The notes under the pieces are model-generated. The model had not been told where the DNA came from and made no database searches. It was given only the letters and a program-made list of their open reading frames with translations. Shown here piece after piece: positions 1-10,548 of a DNA stretch of 64,000 bases. The position numbers were made by a program, and so were the translations under genes. The first letter of the stretch is position 1. The number at the start of each line of letters is the position of its first letter. Origin of the DNA: DCFW01 sp963790715 (GTDB lineage Bacteria; Bacteroidota; Bacteroidia; Bacteroidales; Bacteroidaceae); assembly GCA_963790715.1 (NCBI GenBank), contig CAWBPN010000011.1, positions 124,001-188,000 on the forward strand, given 5' to 3'.

Positions 1-3000
1 GTTCTCCTAACAAATCCAACAATGAACGTGGGCTGTTTACCCAAAAACTTAAATAAACATCCTTACTTTGTATAAGTTGCTCGTTTTGCTGAATTATCTG
101 CTTTGAATTGAAGAAACCGGATTTATCAGCTTGAATAATCTCTGAACAATTGTTTAATTCATGCATTTTTGTAAACTCTTGATTTTTAGCAGTCATGATT
201 TTCTCATTAAATACTTTTCCCCCAATAAGACATACCTGTTCAAGATTTCCAGAAGGAGATAATAGATGTATTTTATTATCAGATATACCATGTAATACGA
301 CACCAAGGTTGCCCAATAACGTTTTTACAAGTTTTTCAGTTTCCGGTTTCAGTTTCACAAAATCAAGAGATGTAACATATATGCTTCCTGTACCTTTATC
401 TTTTAACTTAACGATAGCCGCCCCATAAGCCTTCTTTTCACACTCACTTCTATAAACAGATGCCGTTTTCAGATACTCAGGCCTATTGTTCCATTTACTC
501 CAATCCGTATTGCAAGCCGACAATAAAACTTTTCCATGATTAATAATACTACCACTTAGCCCATGTTGCATAACAGGTTGTTTCGTTACTTCCGTAAAAT
601 AAAAATCTTTATTCCCTAAAGATGACAAAAACACATCCGATCGTTGAATAACAAAAGACGTAGCCTGCCTATCGGTTAAAGTTAAAGAGCAAGGTAGTAT
701 AGTATTTAGTTGTTTCAGCGTATGCGTAGAAACACCACATATCAATATCATTCCTCCTGATTGTAAACAATTATGAATTGAAGAATTATTGCAATTATCT
801 ATATTGACAGTCTCCCCGTCTACAATTAACATTTGCAGAGTATTTCCTTTCAAATTGACGAAAGGAACACCTATGCTATCCAGCCAATTTTTCAGTGGAC
901 TGTTGGAACCACCTATGAATCCGACCTTCTCAATATGAGTCTTATCAGAATTAATAGAGTTCACAGAGCTTAAAGATTCTGCAATCTTAAACTTTTTAAT
1001 AGGATTTGCATTGGCAGCTTGTACTGCATAGAATAAAGCCCATGGCTTATATACTGGGAAGCGAGGATCATATCCGGGATTAATGCTGGTTGCGTATGCC
1101 CCTATTCGCTCCGGTTGAACACCGGGAAGACCTTCTTTATAAGGCATAAAAAATATACCATCGGTCGGACGCGGAGCTCGAGTCGTATCTTTTAATCCTA
1201 AAGCAATAGGTTTTAATCCATACCACACAATATTAAATATACTCGCATAAACGGCATGATATTCTCGTTCTTCCCGTATTAAATTATAAGCTTCTGTTGC
1301 TAATCCTTCCATCCTTCCTTTTTGAGATTCGTAAGCTCTATCTCTATTAATAGTGGCAACTTGACGGGGAGTACCGTAATATGCCATTCCAGCCTCTCCC
1401 ATTCCCCATGGCTTCCCTTCCGATGACCATTGTTCCATTGCGTGCTCATCACCATAATGTCCAATAACAATAGGAAGATTTGTAGGCAACATCGTATCTC
1501 CATCTCCGGATATCCAATTTCTACTTGGATCTAACTTACGAACAATTTTTATCCAACTATTTATTTCTTGAACATTCCGCTGAACAAGGCTGTCCGGAGC
1601 ATGAAAGACATACATATCTACAGGTAAATTTTCATTACATACACTCCATCCAAAGACTGATGGATGATTTCTATCACGTAAGACCAAATCCGTTACTTGT
1701 TTTTTACAACTTTCCCAGTATTCTTCGGAATCTATCTTAGGACCTCCATCACTTGCCCAGATACCAGTCTCATCCAACACACAGATTCCCATTTCATCTG
1801 CCACATCCAAATAGAAAGAAGGATATGGTTGAGCATGCAAACGAACAGCATTAGCATTGGCATCTTTTAGCATTTGAAACCACCCCCATGCATAACGTCG
1901 CGTCATTTGTGGAACTCCCATAAAATGCCAAGCATCTCCCTTTAAAACAATTGGAGTTCCATTTAATAGCAATTTATTACCTTCTATTGTAAATTGGCGC
2001 CATCCAAAACGTGTATATTTTTTATCAATAACTTTTCCATTATCCGTAGTCAGATTTATTATAGCTCCATATAGATTAGGAATATCAGGAGTCCAATGTT
2101 GAAGAAGTCCGTTAATTTTTTTACTTAAATGTACTGTTATGCTGTCGCCCGCCTGAACAATTTGTAGATCATTCGTGTTTTTTATACTGAAAATATCATT
2201 CCCTAGCACTCCATTATCCACCGGAGCTAAATTTATATCGTTCGTTATAGGTTTTTGCCAGGCTCTGATCATTGCACTTAAATAAATACCTTGAGTTACT
2301 TGAGTATTATTTTTAATTTTGACGGATAAAACTAAACTATCATTTTTTACATCAGGATTTATATACACATTATAAATATTAATCTTAGGTAAAGCAATAA
2401 GAAACACATCTTGCCAAATACCAACAATATGTTGCCCCCAAAATGAACCGGCGACATATATACGTTGCCCATATTTCCCTTTCCTATCTAATAAACTCGC
2501 TTTAGCAACGCCAACTAAAATTTCATTTTTACCCTTATTTAGATAAGATGTGACATCTATATCTGTTGGGAGGAATATATTCAAATTTTCTTTTATAAGT
2601 TGCCCATTAACATATATTTTAGCATATCCTGCAATAGCTTCGAAATGAAGAATCAATTCTTTATTTTCAAACCCAGTAGGTAATTCAAAATCTTTTTTCA
2701 TCCATCCTATTGCTGCACTTTCCCATAATTTCGGATAAGAAGGAAACGTTACAAAGTCACCACCATCTCCTTGTGCAAATGAATTCACATTCCATGGAGA
2801 AGGTATTTTCAATGGTGTTTTATCACATTTAAAATCATCAGGTTTCTTAAAATCAGAAATTTCATTGGAGTAAATCGGCATAAATTGCCAACTTCCATTT
2901 AAACATATTTCTTCTCTATAGGGCTCTTCTACACTGTTTACAATTCCGCGCTCAGGATTAAATACATAATGATAAATATATTGTGAAGAAAGTGATGTAT

Positions 3001-3079
3001 CTACAAAAAAGACAAACAAGAACAATATTAGTATCTTTTTGTAATGCGAGGTACTACATTGCATTTTTATTGTTTTCAT
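1..3079 (-). CDS. Glycoside hydrolase family 2 (beta-galactosidase-like), partial at left edge
   Basis: An open minus-strand frame of 1026 codons runs from an ATG at 3079 to the window edge with no stop, so the C-terminus is missing. The N-terminus has a signal peptide (hydrophobic stretch ILILFLFVFFV, about residues 16-26), so the enzyme is exported. A jelly-roll sugar-binding domain (about 70-230), an immunoglobulin-like domain and a TIM barrel follow, as in GH2. The catalytic pair is visible: E483 in the acid/base motif WSVCNEN and E562 in GEAG, the expected nucleophile, about 80 residues apart as in other GH2 enzymes. The region after about residue 700 resembles the glutamine-amidotransferase-like domain of long GH2 proteins. 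It is the last visible gene of PUL 1. Substrate (beta-galactoside, glucuronide or mannoside) cannot be set from sequence. Confidence 0.88.
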   Translation of the reverse strand, partial: MKTIKMQCSTSHYKKILILFLFVFFVDTSLSSQYIYHYVFNPERGIVNSVEEPYREEICLNGSWQFMPIYSNEISDFKKPDDFKCDKTPLKIPSPWNVNSFAQGDGGDFVTFPSYPKLWESAAIGWMKKDFELPTGFENKELILHFEAIAGYAKIYVNGQLIKENLNIFLPTDIDVTSYLNKGKNEILVGVAKASLLDRKGKYGQRIYVAGSFWGQHIVGIWQDVFLIALPKINIYNVYINPDVKNDSLVLSVKIKNNTQVTQGIYLSAMIRAWQKPITNDINLAPVDNGVLGNDIFSIKNTNDLQIVQAGDSITVHLSKKINGLLQHWTPDIPNLYGAIINLTTDNGKVIDKKYTRFGWRQFTIEGNKLLLNGTPIVLKGDAWHFMGVPQMTRRYAWGWFQMLKDANANAVRLHAQPYPSFYLDVADEMGICVLDETGIWASDGGPKIDSEEYWESCKKQVTDLVLRDRNHPSVFGWSVCNENLPVDMYVFHAPDSLVQRNVQEINSWIKIVRKLDPSRNWISGDGDTMLPTNLPIVIGHYGDEHAMEQWSSEGKPWGMGEAGMAYYGTPRQVATINRDRAYESQKGRMEGLATEAYNLIREEREYHAVYASIFNIVWYGLKPIALGLKDTTRAPRPTDGIFFMPYKEGLPGVQPERIGAYATSINPGYDPRFPVYKPWALFYAVQAANANPIKKFKIAESLSSVNSINSDKTHIEKVGFIGGSNSPLKNWLDSIGVPFVNLKGNTLQMLIVDGETVNIDNCNNSSIHNCLQSGGMILICGVSTHTLKQLNTILPCSLTLTDRQATSFVIQRSDVFLSSLGNKDFYFTEVTKQPVMQHGLSGSIINHGKVLLSACNTDWSKWNNRPEYLKTASVYRSECEKKAYGAAIVKLKDKGTGSIYVTSLDFVKLKPETEKLVKTLLGNLGVVLHGISDNKIHLLSPSGNLEQVCLIGGKVFNEKIMTAKNQEFTKMHELNNCSEIIQADKSGFFNSKQIIQQNEQLIQSKDVYLSFWVNSPRSLLDLLGE

Positions 3080-3107
3080 ATCTAATCATATTATAACAAT
3101 TTATACA

Positions 3108-3172
3108 TCAAAAAAGAAAGCAATAAGACATTGTATGAATGAAAAACGAATAATAAGTCTTATTGCTTTCTT
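3108..3172 (-). terminator. Strong intrinsic terminator between DUF3823 gene and GH2 gene
   Basis: Perfect 16-bp inverted repeat (arms 3114-3129 and 3157-3172) followed on the minus strand by six Ts (A-run 3110-3115). It lies inside PUL 1 after the SusC-SusD-DUF3823 genes and before the GH2 start at 3079, so it should lower enzyme transcription relative to the uptake genes unless it is read through. Confidence 0.8.
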
Positions 3173-3196
3173 AAATTACCTATATAAAGGCAATAA

Positions 3197-3883
3197 TTAT
3201 GGGACTGTTATTGTATAAACCTTACTATAATTATATTTATTTTGAGAATTATTAGTCAGACCGGCAACTCTAACATAATAAGTTCCTGACGACATACTTT
3301 TAAGAGTATCTGAAAATTGCATTGCTGCAATTTGTTGATATGTACTTCCTGAAAGGCTATGACTAACGTTATAATCATTTACGCTGGCACAAACACTCGG
3401 TACCGATGCAGCCATCGTCATGCAATCAATAATATCATAACCGATTTGACTCGGTTTTGAAAGCGTATAATTTACAATTATGTTTTTACCACTTAGTTGA
3501 GGCGTTGATGCATTAACAGACATAAATGGAGTGACAGTAAAATTCACTGTAGTTAATCCTTTCACGTCTACTGTGACTGTATCAGGTTGCAAAAACGCGC
3601 CATTAAAAGGAATTACCTTATATTTATCAGCAAATAACTGAGTATTTTCAAAACTTCCATCAGCTTTTGCATAGAAATTTATTGGAATCACAGAGCTATA
3701 TCCAGATTCTATTAGACCTATTTGAAACCCTGAACCTGCTTCAGTTTGAATGCCTGCATTCGTTGTATTGTCGATAACAGTTCCGCTTACCCCTGCATTA
3801 GGCGCGGGATAATTATCCAGTTTACTGCATCCAATAACAACAATCAATAATAATGCTGTTAATATTAAATTTGTACGTTTCAT
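3197..3883 (-). CDS. DUF3823 surface lipoprotein (SusE-position glycan-binding candidate)
   Basis: 228 aa with a lipoprotein signal: hydrophobic LTALLLIVVIG then Cys19, the lipidation site. The mature part begins with the DUF3823 signature (DNYPAPNAGVSGTVIDN, then QTE and a DGSF/N.QLFA..YKV segment), a carboxypeptidase-regulatory-like beta domain followed by a second beta domain (about 120-228). Family members lie directly after SusD genes and are thought to sit on the cell surface and help bind glycans; that role is inferred from position. The start is 5 bases after the SusD stop, so the two are co-transcribed. Confidence 0.85.
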   Translation of the reverse strand: MKRTNLILTALLLIVVIGCSKLDNYPAPNAGVSGTVIDNTTNAGIQTEAGSGFQIGLIESGYSSVIPINFYAKADGSFENTQLFADKYKVIPFNGAFLQPDTVTVDVKGLTTVNFTVTPFMSVNASTPQLSGKNIIVNYTLSKPSQIGYDIIDCMTMAASVPSVCASVNDYNVSHSLSGSTYQQIAAMQFSDTLKSMSSGTYYVRVAGLTNNSQNKYNYSKVYTITVP

Positions 3884-3888
3884 AATTA

Positions 3889-5730
3889 TTAATATAAAGG
3901 ATTTTGGATTAATTTTGGATCTGTTGAAATTTGACCAGGATCAATTTTTTCGTAATACAATTCTGGCAAGAAAGTATATTTATAACCTACAGGTACCTTC
4001 GTAAAAACATAAGCTTGATTTTGCAAATCATAATAGGGATAAAGTGCTGTATATTCCTTATTCAATATTAATTGGTCTGCAATATGCCATCTGCGAATAT
4101 CCCAATAATGTTGACTTTCAAAGGCTAATTCTACCGTCCTTTCATGTCGAACAGCATCCCTAGTAACTCCAACAGCAGTTAATTTTGCAATTCCTGCGCG
4201 ATCCCGAATTAGATTTATCTTCGATTCCGCATCAGTAACATCATTCAATTCTATGGCTGCTTCCGCATAATTTAATAAAACTTCGGCATAGCGAATATCA
4301 AACCAACTTTGGGTCGAATTATAGCTGTATGATTTACTTGCAGGTGAATTGAAATTCAAATATTTTCGAATATAAAATCCTGTAGAAGATGTTTCATTCC
4401 CTTGTATTCCGTTAATAGATACAATTTTTTGTGTACCATTTGCATCAATAGTATGCGTGCTCAAGTCATACAATTGATTATAGTTCCCTGTTGTTATTGT
4501 CTTGCGACCATAAACAGTAGTAGTTGGAGAAGTGCAATTATTATCAATAATGCCTGCTTGAACATCAATTGTAGTACCCTCCCAAACTGAAAATGGCATA
4601 ATTATCGTAGCCGCGCATCTCGGATCTTTATTCTTATATATATCAGCCGGTTTCGAATATTCAATAGGATTACCCAATTGGTCGGTTATTTGTAATGTTC
4701 CGGACGTTCCGTCAATATTGTCGAATTCTTCTACCATCTCTAGTGTCGGATCAAGTCGAGAACTATATCCCGCAGGACCACGAACACCAAATGGTAATTC
4801 CCACATATCATATGAATGTGTTTTTTGCGGATACACATAATCCTCTTCAAAAATGATTTCCTTATTACTGGAAGGATCGTCATCAAGAAATAAATCAGTG
4901 AAATTAGTAATTTTATCAGTATATTTATTGTAAAGGGCATATTTCCCCGACTGTATTACCGAATCGGCTGCGTTGAAAGCTGCTTGAAAATATGAGCTTG
5001 CTGCTGAAGCCGGTATTCCAACTAATCCATTTAATTGAACACTTCCATATTTAGCTTCTGACCCGGCAAAAAGCATAACTCTTGACTTTAATGCCAAAGC
5101 TACATATTTATTAGCTCTCCCTCTATAGCTTGTGGCCGGTAAGTAATTAGAAGCACTATCTAATTGAGAACCTATATAGTCATATACTTGTTGTTCGGTA
5201 TTTCTTGGGACTTGTAAACTAGTCAAGTTGCTACCAGTGTAAGTTTGTACACTTTTAATTAATGGAACACCACCATATCGTTTTACTAAACCGAAATAGT
5301 AATAGCCTCTAATAAACATAGCTTCTCCAATATATGATTTTTTTTCAGCAGAAGATAAGCTTGAAGCAAGAATATTTGCAATGAAATTATTTACATCTCG
5401 TATTGCAGAATATCCACCACTCCACCAACCCCATGTTGTTCCGCTTCCAAGGTCACCGGTCATATCACTATAGCAATTCAGAGCTTCACCTGAATAATGT
5501 GCTGTTTTATTAGAAGACCATGAATTAAATCCTCCGGTACCATAATTAAAATCTTCAATAGGAAGTTCTGAATATAATTCAGCCAAATAAGCTAAAATAG
5601 ATGATTCATTTGAAAAGACTTGTTGATTTGAAAGAATAGTTGTCGGTTGTATATTCAAATCATTTTCACATGAAGCAAAAACAATTGTTGTGATAATAAA
5701 CAACAAGATGTATTTTATATTATTTTTCAT
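3889..5730 (-). CDS. SusD/RagB-family outer membrane lipoprotein (PUL 1)
   Basis: 613 aa. Lipoprotein signal MKNNIKYILLFIITTIVFASC with lipid Cys21. The N-terminal SusD-like domain (about 20-250) has the typical NNFIANIL and EAMFIRGYYYFGLVKRYGGVPL segments, and the C-terminal RagB domain ends with FDIRYAEVLLNYAEA, the INLIRDRAGI motif and HERTVELAFESQHYWDIRRW. SusD proteins are helical glycan-binding lids on the SusC pore. It lies 11 bases after the SusC stop and is clearly co-transcribed. The glycan cannot be predicted from sequence. Confidence 0.95.
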   Translation of the reverse strand: MKNNIKYILLFIITTIVFASCENDLNIQPTTILSNQQVFSNESSILAYLAELYSELPIEDFNYGTGGFNSWSSNKTAHYSGEALNCYSDMTGDLGSGTTWGWWSGGYSAIRDVNNFIANILASSLSSAEKKSYIGEAMFIRGYYYFGLVKRYGGVPLIKSVQTYTGSNLTSLQVPRNTEQQVYDYIGSQLDSASNYLPATSYRGRANKYVALALKSRVMLFAGSEAKYGSVQLNGLVGIPASAASSYFQAAFNAADSVIQSGKYALYNKYTDKITNFTDLFLDDDPSSNKEIIFEEDYVYPQKTHSYDMWELPFGVRGPAGYSSRLDPTLEMVEEFDNIDGTSGTLQITDQLGNPIEYSKPADIYKNKDPRCAATIIMPFSVWEGTTIDVQAGIIDNNCTSPTTTVYGRKTITTGNYNQLYDLSTHTIDANGTQKIVSINGIQGNETSSTGFYIRKYLNFNSPASKSYSYNSTQSWFDIRYAEVLLNYAEAAIELNDVTDAESKINLIRDRAGIAKLTAVGVTRDAVRHERTVELAFESQHYWDIRRWHIADQLILNKEYTALYPYYDLQNQAYVFTKVPVGYKYTFLPELYYEKIDPGQISTDPKLIQNPLY

Positions 5731-5741
5731 TTTACTTGTTT

Positions 5742-8700
5742 TTAAAATGATACATTTAATCCGAAGTTAAAGTTCTTTGTAATAGGATATAAATATCCAT
5801 ATGTACTTGAAGGATGCTCAGGATCCATATAAGGTAACCTAGACCATGTCAATACATTAAATCCATTAGCAAAAAATCTCAACTTCTGAATTCCAACTTT
5901 TTTGAGTAATTGTTCTGGTACAGTATAGCCAATTTCTATACTTTTCAAACGAAGATATGAATCATTCTTTATATAGTATGTAGAAGGCCTATCATTTGGA
6001 TTAACCCCAGATATTCTGCTGGGCGCATATTTCCCTGGAATCCATGCACTATTTGCATCTGTAGGATCAGCTTGGTGCCATACATTAGTAAATTGCTCCA
6101 ATCCATTTCTTCCCCATGGGAAAGGTTTGGAAAGTTGGTCTGTGTTTTGCAAATTTATATATACGTTTGCCGCTCCTTGAAAAAGAACGCTTGCATCAAA
6201 CCCTTTCCATCCTAATGTGAAATTCACTCCATACGAAATTTCAGGATATGAATTATTAGTGTTAAGCGGAACTTCATCAAGACTACTAATCACCCCATCA
6301 TGATTTTTATCAAGATATTGTAAATCTCCAATTTTTACATACTTATTTCCATTTCCATCTTCAATGGCAGCAGCATCTATCTGAGCTTGTGATGTAAAAT
6401 GTCCAACCACTTTATATCCCCACATAACATTACTAATACGATTATTACTATTGTTAGTCCAATTTAGATATGAATTACCGGCAGCAGCCTGTTCCTGATG
6501 AAGATTCTTATTATAGTAAGAAGACATCTGAGCATTGACTCCAAATTGGAAATCATTTATCTTCTGAAAAGTTCCAATAGATAAATCGAATCCTCTAGTC
6601 ACATCACTATTAATGTTCATTTGTGGAAGAGAAGCTCCTACAGTTTGTGGTAAACTTAAAACTAAAGTACCGAGAAGGTTTGTCCTTTTTCGTTGATATG
6701 CATCAAATGTAAAATTTAATTTCTGATTCCATAAATTGGCGTCAATACCAATATCACTAGTAGTTGACGTGTACCATGTAATATTTGTATTCGTCATACC
6801 TCTAGATGATAACCCACTTGTATACGTTCCTCCAAAAACATATCCTCCGGATGGATAATTATAACCGTCAACATATTGAAATGAAGCAGCTGAATCATCA
6901 CCCATTTTGCCCCATGAACCTCTCAACTTTAAGTTAGAAACAAAAGGTAAATTGTTTTTTATGAAACCCTCTTCAGATAACCTCCATCCTAAAGATACTC
7001 CAGGGAAGAATCCCCATCTATGACCTTTAGGGAACAATGAAGAACCATCTTCCCTAAAACTAAATTCGAATAAATATTTAGAAGCATAATCATAATTTAT
7101 ACGACCGACAAGTGATTGCCTATCAGTTTTACCGTCATCATTATTTCCAGTAACAGTCATAACCGTGTTTCCAGCAGACATCTGGTCCAAGGCATCGACA
7201 GTAAATTGTCTGGTACCGCTTAGATTATAACTATTATAATCAATTTTTTCGAATAATAGCAAACCTTTTATATGATGAACCTGGGCAATAGTCTTTTCAT
7301 AATTTAATGACAAATCCATTGTGGAATTCTTAGTTTCTGAATAACTTTCACTCATATTTGATGGGCTATTAACAGAACTTGCTGAATAAGCCTTAGTAGA
7401 AGCATCATAATCATATAACGTATATTGTTTATTAAAGGTCTTATTAAAACAACTGGTTAGGTAATAATCATAAAAGAAACTTGCTTTCAGTCCATCTAAA
7501 AATGGAACTTTATAATTTAAATTAAGACTTCCATCGAAAGACTTATTATAAGTATCGTTATAACCAATTATAGATGAATGAGTAACTGCATATGGATTAT
7601 TTCCATCAGGCATATTTTGTAAGTATAAAGAATTGTTGTTTGCATACAAAGACAATGTAGGTATTTGCATCCAAATTCCTTTGAATACATTCATTTCTGC
7701 ACCGGCCGGAGAATTAGTATCATCAGATAATCCTGAGAGATTTACCTCAGCATCTAAATTATTGGCTATTTGAGCTGTTATGTCACTCCTGAAATTGAAT
7801 CTATGATAATTAAGATCACCACTTTTGTATAAACCATCTTGGGTTATATATCCCAATGAATTAAAGTACTTTATTTTCTGATTTCCTCCTGAAAATGTCA
7901 AATTGTGCTGCTCTTGTGATGCACTATTATTCATTGCTATATCCCACCAATTTGTGCTTGAAAGTTTACCACTCTTGTAATCTGCTATTTGTTGTAAACT
8001 ATAAGTTACAGGCACACCGGAATTTTGTTCCGCACAATCATAGTAGTATGCATATTCCCATGCATTCATCGGTTTTGGAAAACTTGTAATTCTCTGACAT
8101 CCAAGTGTGTATGAATACGTGACTTCTGGTTTTCCAGTTTCACCTTTCTTGGTTGTTATCAAAATCACACCATTACTGGCTTTAATACCATATATGGCAG
8201 CTGAAGCATCTTTTAAAACAGTTACACTGGCAATCTCATTAGGATCTATTTTCATATAATCACTCCGTTGTACACCATCGACAATTACAAGAGGACTTGT
8301 CCACCCTCGAATTGAAATAGAAGAACTATAATCTCCAGGTTCGCTTGATTGTGCAAGTACCATTAACCCAGGTATCTTACCGGCCAATTTGTCTATTAAA
8401 CTTACATTTGTAGAAGTTTGTATGCCCTTATCTGAAACAGAAGCAATTGAACCTGTTAAATCAATTTTTTTCTGGGTTCCATATCCGACAACTACAACTT
8501 CTCCCAATTGTTCATTAGAAGGCGTCATGCGGATATTGACTGTGGTCAAATCACCAACTGTTATTATCTGAGATCTATATCCTACATAAGATATTTCCAA
8601 TTCAGACTTATTATTTACTCCACTTAAATTATAACTACCATCCATATCACTAACAGTCCCAATCTGTGTTCCTTTGACACGAACTGCTACACCTATAAGA

Positions 8701-9194
8701 GTTTCACCAGTAGCATTATCGACAACAGTACCTCTTACTGAACGTCCACGTTGCTTTATTACAGGTTCAGAGCTCTCTTCCTCTGCTCTCTTTTGTTCTT
8801 TTTCTCTTTTAATCAATATCTGTTTACCTGAAAAAGAATAAATACAATCAGTGCTCTTCAATATTATATCAAGTACTTTACTTATTGGTTGATTTTTAAC
8901 ACGTACTGATACTTTTTTGTTCGCATCTAAAATGTTAGGTGAATAGAGAAATGCATAACTGCTTTGCTTTTCAATTTCTGAGAAGACTTCTCGTATTGTC
9001 TTATTATGGACATTTAAAGTAATAAGATCATTTGGTCTGGGTTCCATCTCTAAAGCATAGCAATTATAGCTACCCATAAAAAGTAAAAAAGCACATAGCA
9101 ATTTTAATAAATTCAAAAAATACTCAAAATGAATATTTTTTAATACAATAATCCTTTGTTTTTCCATACATTTGAAAGTTCTAAAGTTAAACAT
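5742..9194 (-). CDS. SusC/RagA TonB-dependent transporter with STN signalling domain (PUL 1)
   Basis: 1150 aa from ATG 9194; an ATG at 9167 (MEKQRI) is equally possible and gives a more usual signal peptide. Order: signal segment (LLKLLCAFLLFMG); STN domain (about 55-125, TIREVFSEIEKQS...VSVRVKNQP); carboxypeptidase-regulatory-like domain (about 152-230, VRGTVVDNATGETLIGVAV); plug with GEVVVVGYGTQKK; 22-strand barrel ending in FNFGLNVSF. Such proteins import oligosaccharides across the outer membrane using TonB energy. The STN domain is the part that talks to a FecR anti-sigma factor, and the FecR and sigma genes lie directly upstream, so this transporter very likely also reports substrate binding. 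Confidence 0.95.
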   Translation of the reverse strand: MFNFRTFKCMEKQRIIVLKNIHFEYFLNLLKLLCAFLLFMGSYNCYALEMEPRPNDLITLNVHNKTIREVFSEIEKQSSYAFLYSPNILDANKKVSVRVKNQPISKVLDIILKSTDCIYSFSGKQILIKREKEQKRAEEESSEPVIKQRGRSVRGTVVDNATGETLIGVAVRVKGTQIGTVSDMDGSYNLSGVNNKSELEISYVGYRSQIITVGDLTTVNIRMTPSNEQLGEVVVVGYGTQKKIDLTGSIASVSDKGIQTSTNVSLIDKLAGKIPGLMVLAQSSEPGDYSSSISIRGWTSPLVIVDGVQRSDYMKIDPNEIASVTVLKDASAAIYGIKASNGVILITTKKGETGKPEVTYSYTLGCQRITSFPKPMNAWEYAYYYDCAEQNSGVPVTYSLQQIADYKSGKLSSTNWWDIAMNNSASQEQHNLTFSGGNQKIKYFNSLGYITQDGLYKSGDLNYHRFNFRSDITAQIANNLDAEVNLSGLSDDTNSPAGAEMNVFKGIWMQIPTLSLYANNNSLYLQNMPDGNNPYAVTHSSIIGYNDTYNKSFDGSLNLNYKVPFLDGLKASFFYDYYLTSCFNKTFNKQYTLYDYDASTKAYSASSVNSPSNMSESYSETKNSTMDLSLNYEKTIAQVHHIKGLLLFEKIDYNSYNLSGTRQFTVDALDQMSAGNTVMTVTGNNDDGKTDRQSLVGRINYDYASKYLFEFSFREDGSSLFPKGHRWGFFPGVSLGWRLSEEGFIKNNLPFVSNLKLRGSWGKMGDDSAASFQYVDGYNYPSGGYVFGGTYTSGLSSRGMTNTNITWYTSTTSDIGIDANLWNQKLNFTFDAYQRKRTNLLGTLVLSLPQTVGASLPQMNINSDVTRGFDLSIGTFQKINDFQFGVNAQMSSYYNKNLHQEQAAAGNSYLNWTNNSNNRISNVMWGYKVVGHFTSQAQIDAAAIEDGNGNKYVKIGDLQYLDKNHDGVISSLDEVPLNTNNSYPEISYGVNFTLGWKGFDASVLFQGAANVYINLQNTDQLSKPFPWGRNGLEQFTNVWHQADPTDANSAWIPGKYAPSRISGVNPNDRPSTYYIKNDSYLRLKSIEIGYTVPEQLLKKVGIQKLRFFANGFNVLTWSRLPYMDPEHPSSTYGYLYPITKNFNFGLNVSF

Positions 9195-9219
9195 GTGATT
9201 AATTTTTTGACTTGAGAAT

Positions 9220-9248
9220 ACCGGATAATAAGTTCACTGTTATCCGGT
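9220..9248 (-). promoter_or_regulatory. Hairpin in the FecR-SusC intergenic region
   Basis: A 9-bp inverted repeat, ACCGGATAA (9220-9228) and TTATCCGGT (9240-9248), lies 26 bases before the SusC start. No T-run follows on the minus strand, so it is not a convincing terminator. It may be an RNA stem in the susC leader or an operator. No TANNTTTG box is visible in this 131-bp gap, which fits use of the local ECF sigma factor for susC. Confidence 0.45.
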
Positions 9249-9325
9249 TTTATATTAGTCATTTTTTCTCTTGGTAATTGTGTTTTTCATGTTTTCATAA
9301 TATTTACAATTTTAAGTTATACAAT

Positions 9326-10501
9326 CTATTTTGATAAATAATAAACCCCGTTTTTAACGTGATAATGAATCGACAAAACTTCCGTAATATCAGTTAACAG
9401 CGAAGATAAATTTTCATGTAAATTCAATTTACCACAACATGAGAATTGTGATATATTGTGAGCACAAACTATACGTTCACCATATAATCTTTCCAAATTA
9501 GCACATATTTTCTGTAATGTTTCATCATCACAATCATAGACATCATTTACCCAAGATATATATTTAGAAACATCGACATTTTGAATACTTTCCTTATTAT
9601 TGGCTAACAAATCATACATCTGTCCAGGTGATAATTTTCTTGCCATATCTTCTTTTTCTTTAACACGAGATACATTTACAGAACCACGTTCCAATATAAC
9701 CTTACTCGTTTTTTCATCAGGATATGCTATAACATCGAATTTGGTACCGGTAACTCTGACATCCAAATTTTTGGTATTTACGATGAATGGCAAATCTTTA
9801 TTATGAGCTACTTCAATATAGATTTCTCCATCTACATACACCTGTCGTATTTTTTCTCTTGTGAAATGAGTAGGATACAACATTGAAGTACCTGCTTTTA
9901 TCCATATTTTTGTACCGTCTTCCAAAGCGAGCATACCTTTGTGTCCATCGGGAACAATTAATTCATTATAAGGTGATCCTTTTATACCTATCGTTTTATT
10001 ATCAATATTTGCTCTTTCATCATGATAAGCAATATTTACCGTTTTACCTTTTAGTGTTATATATTGATCTTTTGTTAAGAACAACTGTATATCATTAGTC
10101 TTATTAGAAATACCAGACATTTGAGCAGCAATATCTCTAATATTTTTATATGATTGGTTTGTAATATAGAAGAAATATAAACCTACAATCAATAATAATG
10201 ATGCTGCAATAGAAGATATATAAATAATGTAGTGTTTGTGTGAATGGGAATGCATATCAATCTCTTTTTCCAAATGACGTTTTTGTATAAGTTGATGCAT
10301 CTTCTTAATAGCTACCTTCGGATTGAATTCTACCTGCATCGAAATGTCCCATGCAGAATAATATGATAAAAAAAGTTTCTCGTTCTCTTCTGATTCTTTC
10401 AACCACGAAGATAATTCTGTCTTTTCAGAAGAAGTTGCTTCCCTTTCCAAAAATTGATTGATAATATATTCTATTCTCTCTTCCATTTTCTTATATGACA
10501 A
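9326..10501 (-). CDS. FecR-type anti-sigma factor
   Basis: 391 aa. The cytoplasmic N-terminal part (1-90) carries the sigma-binding region (FLEREATSSEKTELSSWLKES), followed by one membrane helix (about 91-111, IIYISSIAASLLLIVGLYFF), a periplasmic FecR beta domain (about 185-290; GMLALEDGTKIWIKAGTS, YVDGEIYIEVAH, VTGTKFDVIAY) and a C-terminal DUF4974-like domain (about 320-391). In this family the periplasmic part senses the STN domain of a partner SusC and releases the sigma factor. It lies between the sigma gene and the STN-bearing susC, the standard arrangement. Confidence 0.93.
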   Translation of the reverse strand: MSYKKMEERIEYIINQFLEREATSSEKTELSSWLKESEENEKLFLSYYSAWDISMQVEFNPKVAIKKMHQLIQKRHLEKEIDMHSHSHKHYIIYISSIAASLLLIVGLYFFYITNQSYKNIRDIAAQMSGISNKTNDIQLFLTKDQYITLKGKTVNIAYHDERANIDNKTIGIKGSPYNELIVPDGHKGMLALEDGTKIWIKAGTSMLYPTHFTREKIRQVYVDGEIYIEVAHNKDLPFIVNTKNLDVRVTGTKFDVIAYPDEKTSKVILERGSVNVSRVKEKEDMARKLSPGQMYDLLANNKESIQNVDVSKYISWVNDVYDCDDETLQKICANLERLYGERIVCAHNISQFSCCGKLNLHENLSSLLTDITEVLSIHYHVKNGVYYLSK

Positions 10502-10548
10502 TTAAATGCTGAATAACCCTACCAATAAAATGATGTATAAATAAAAAT

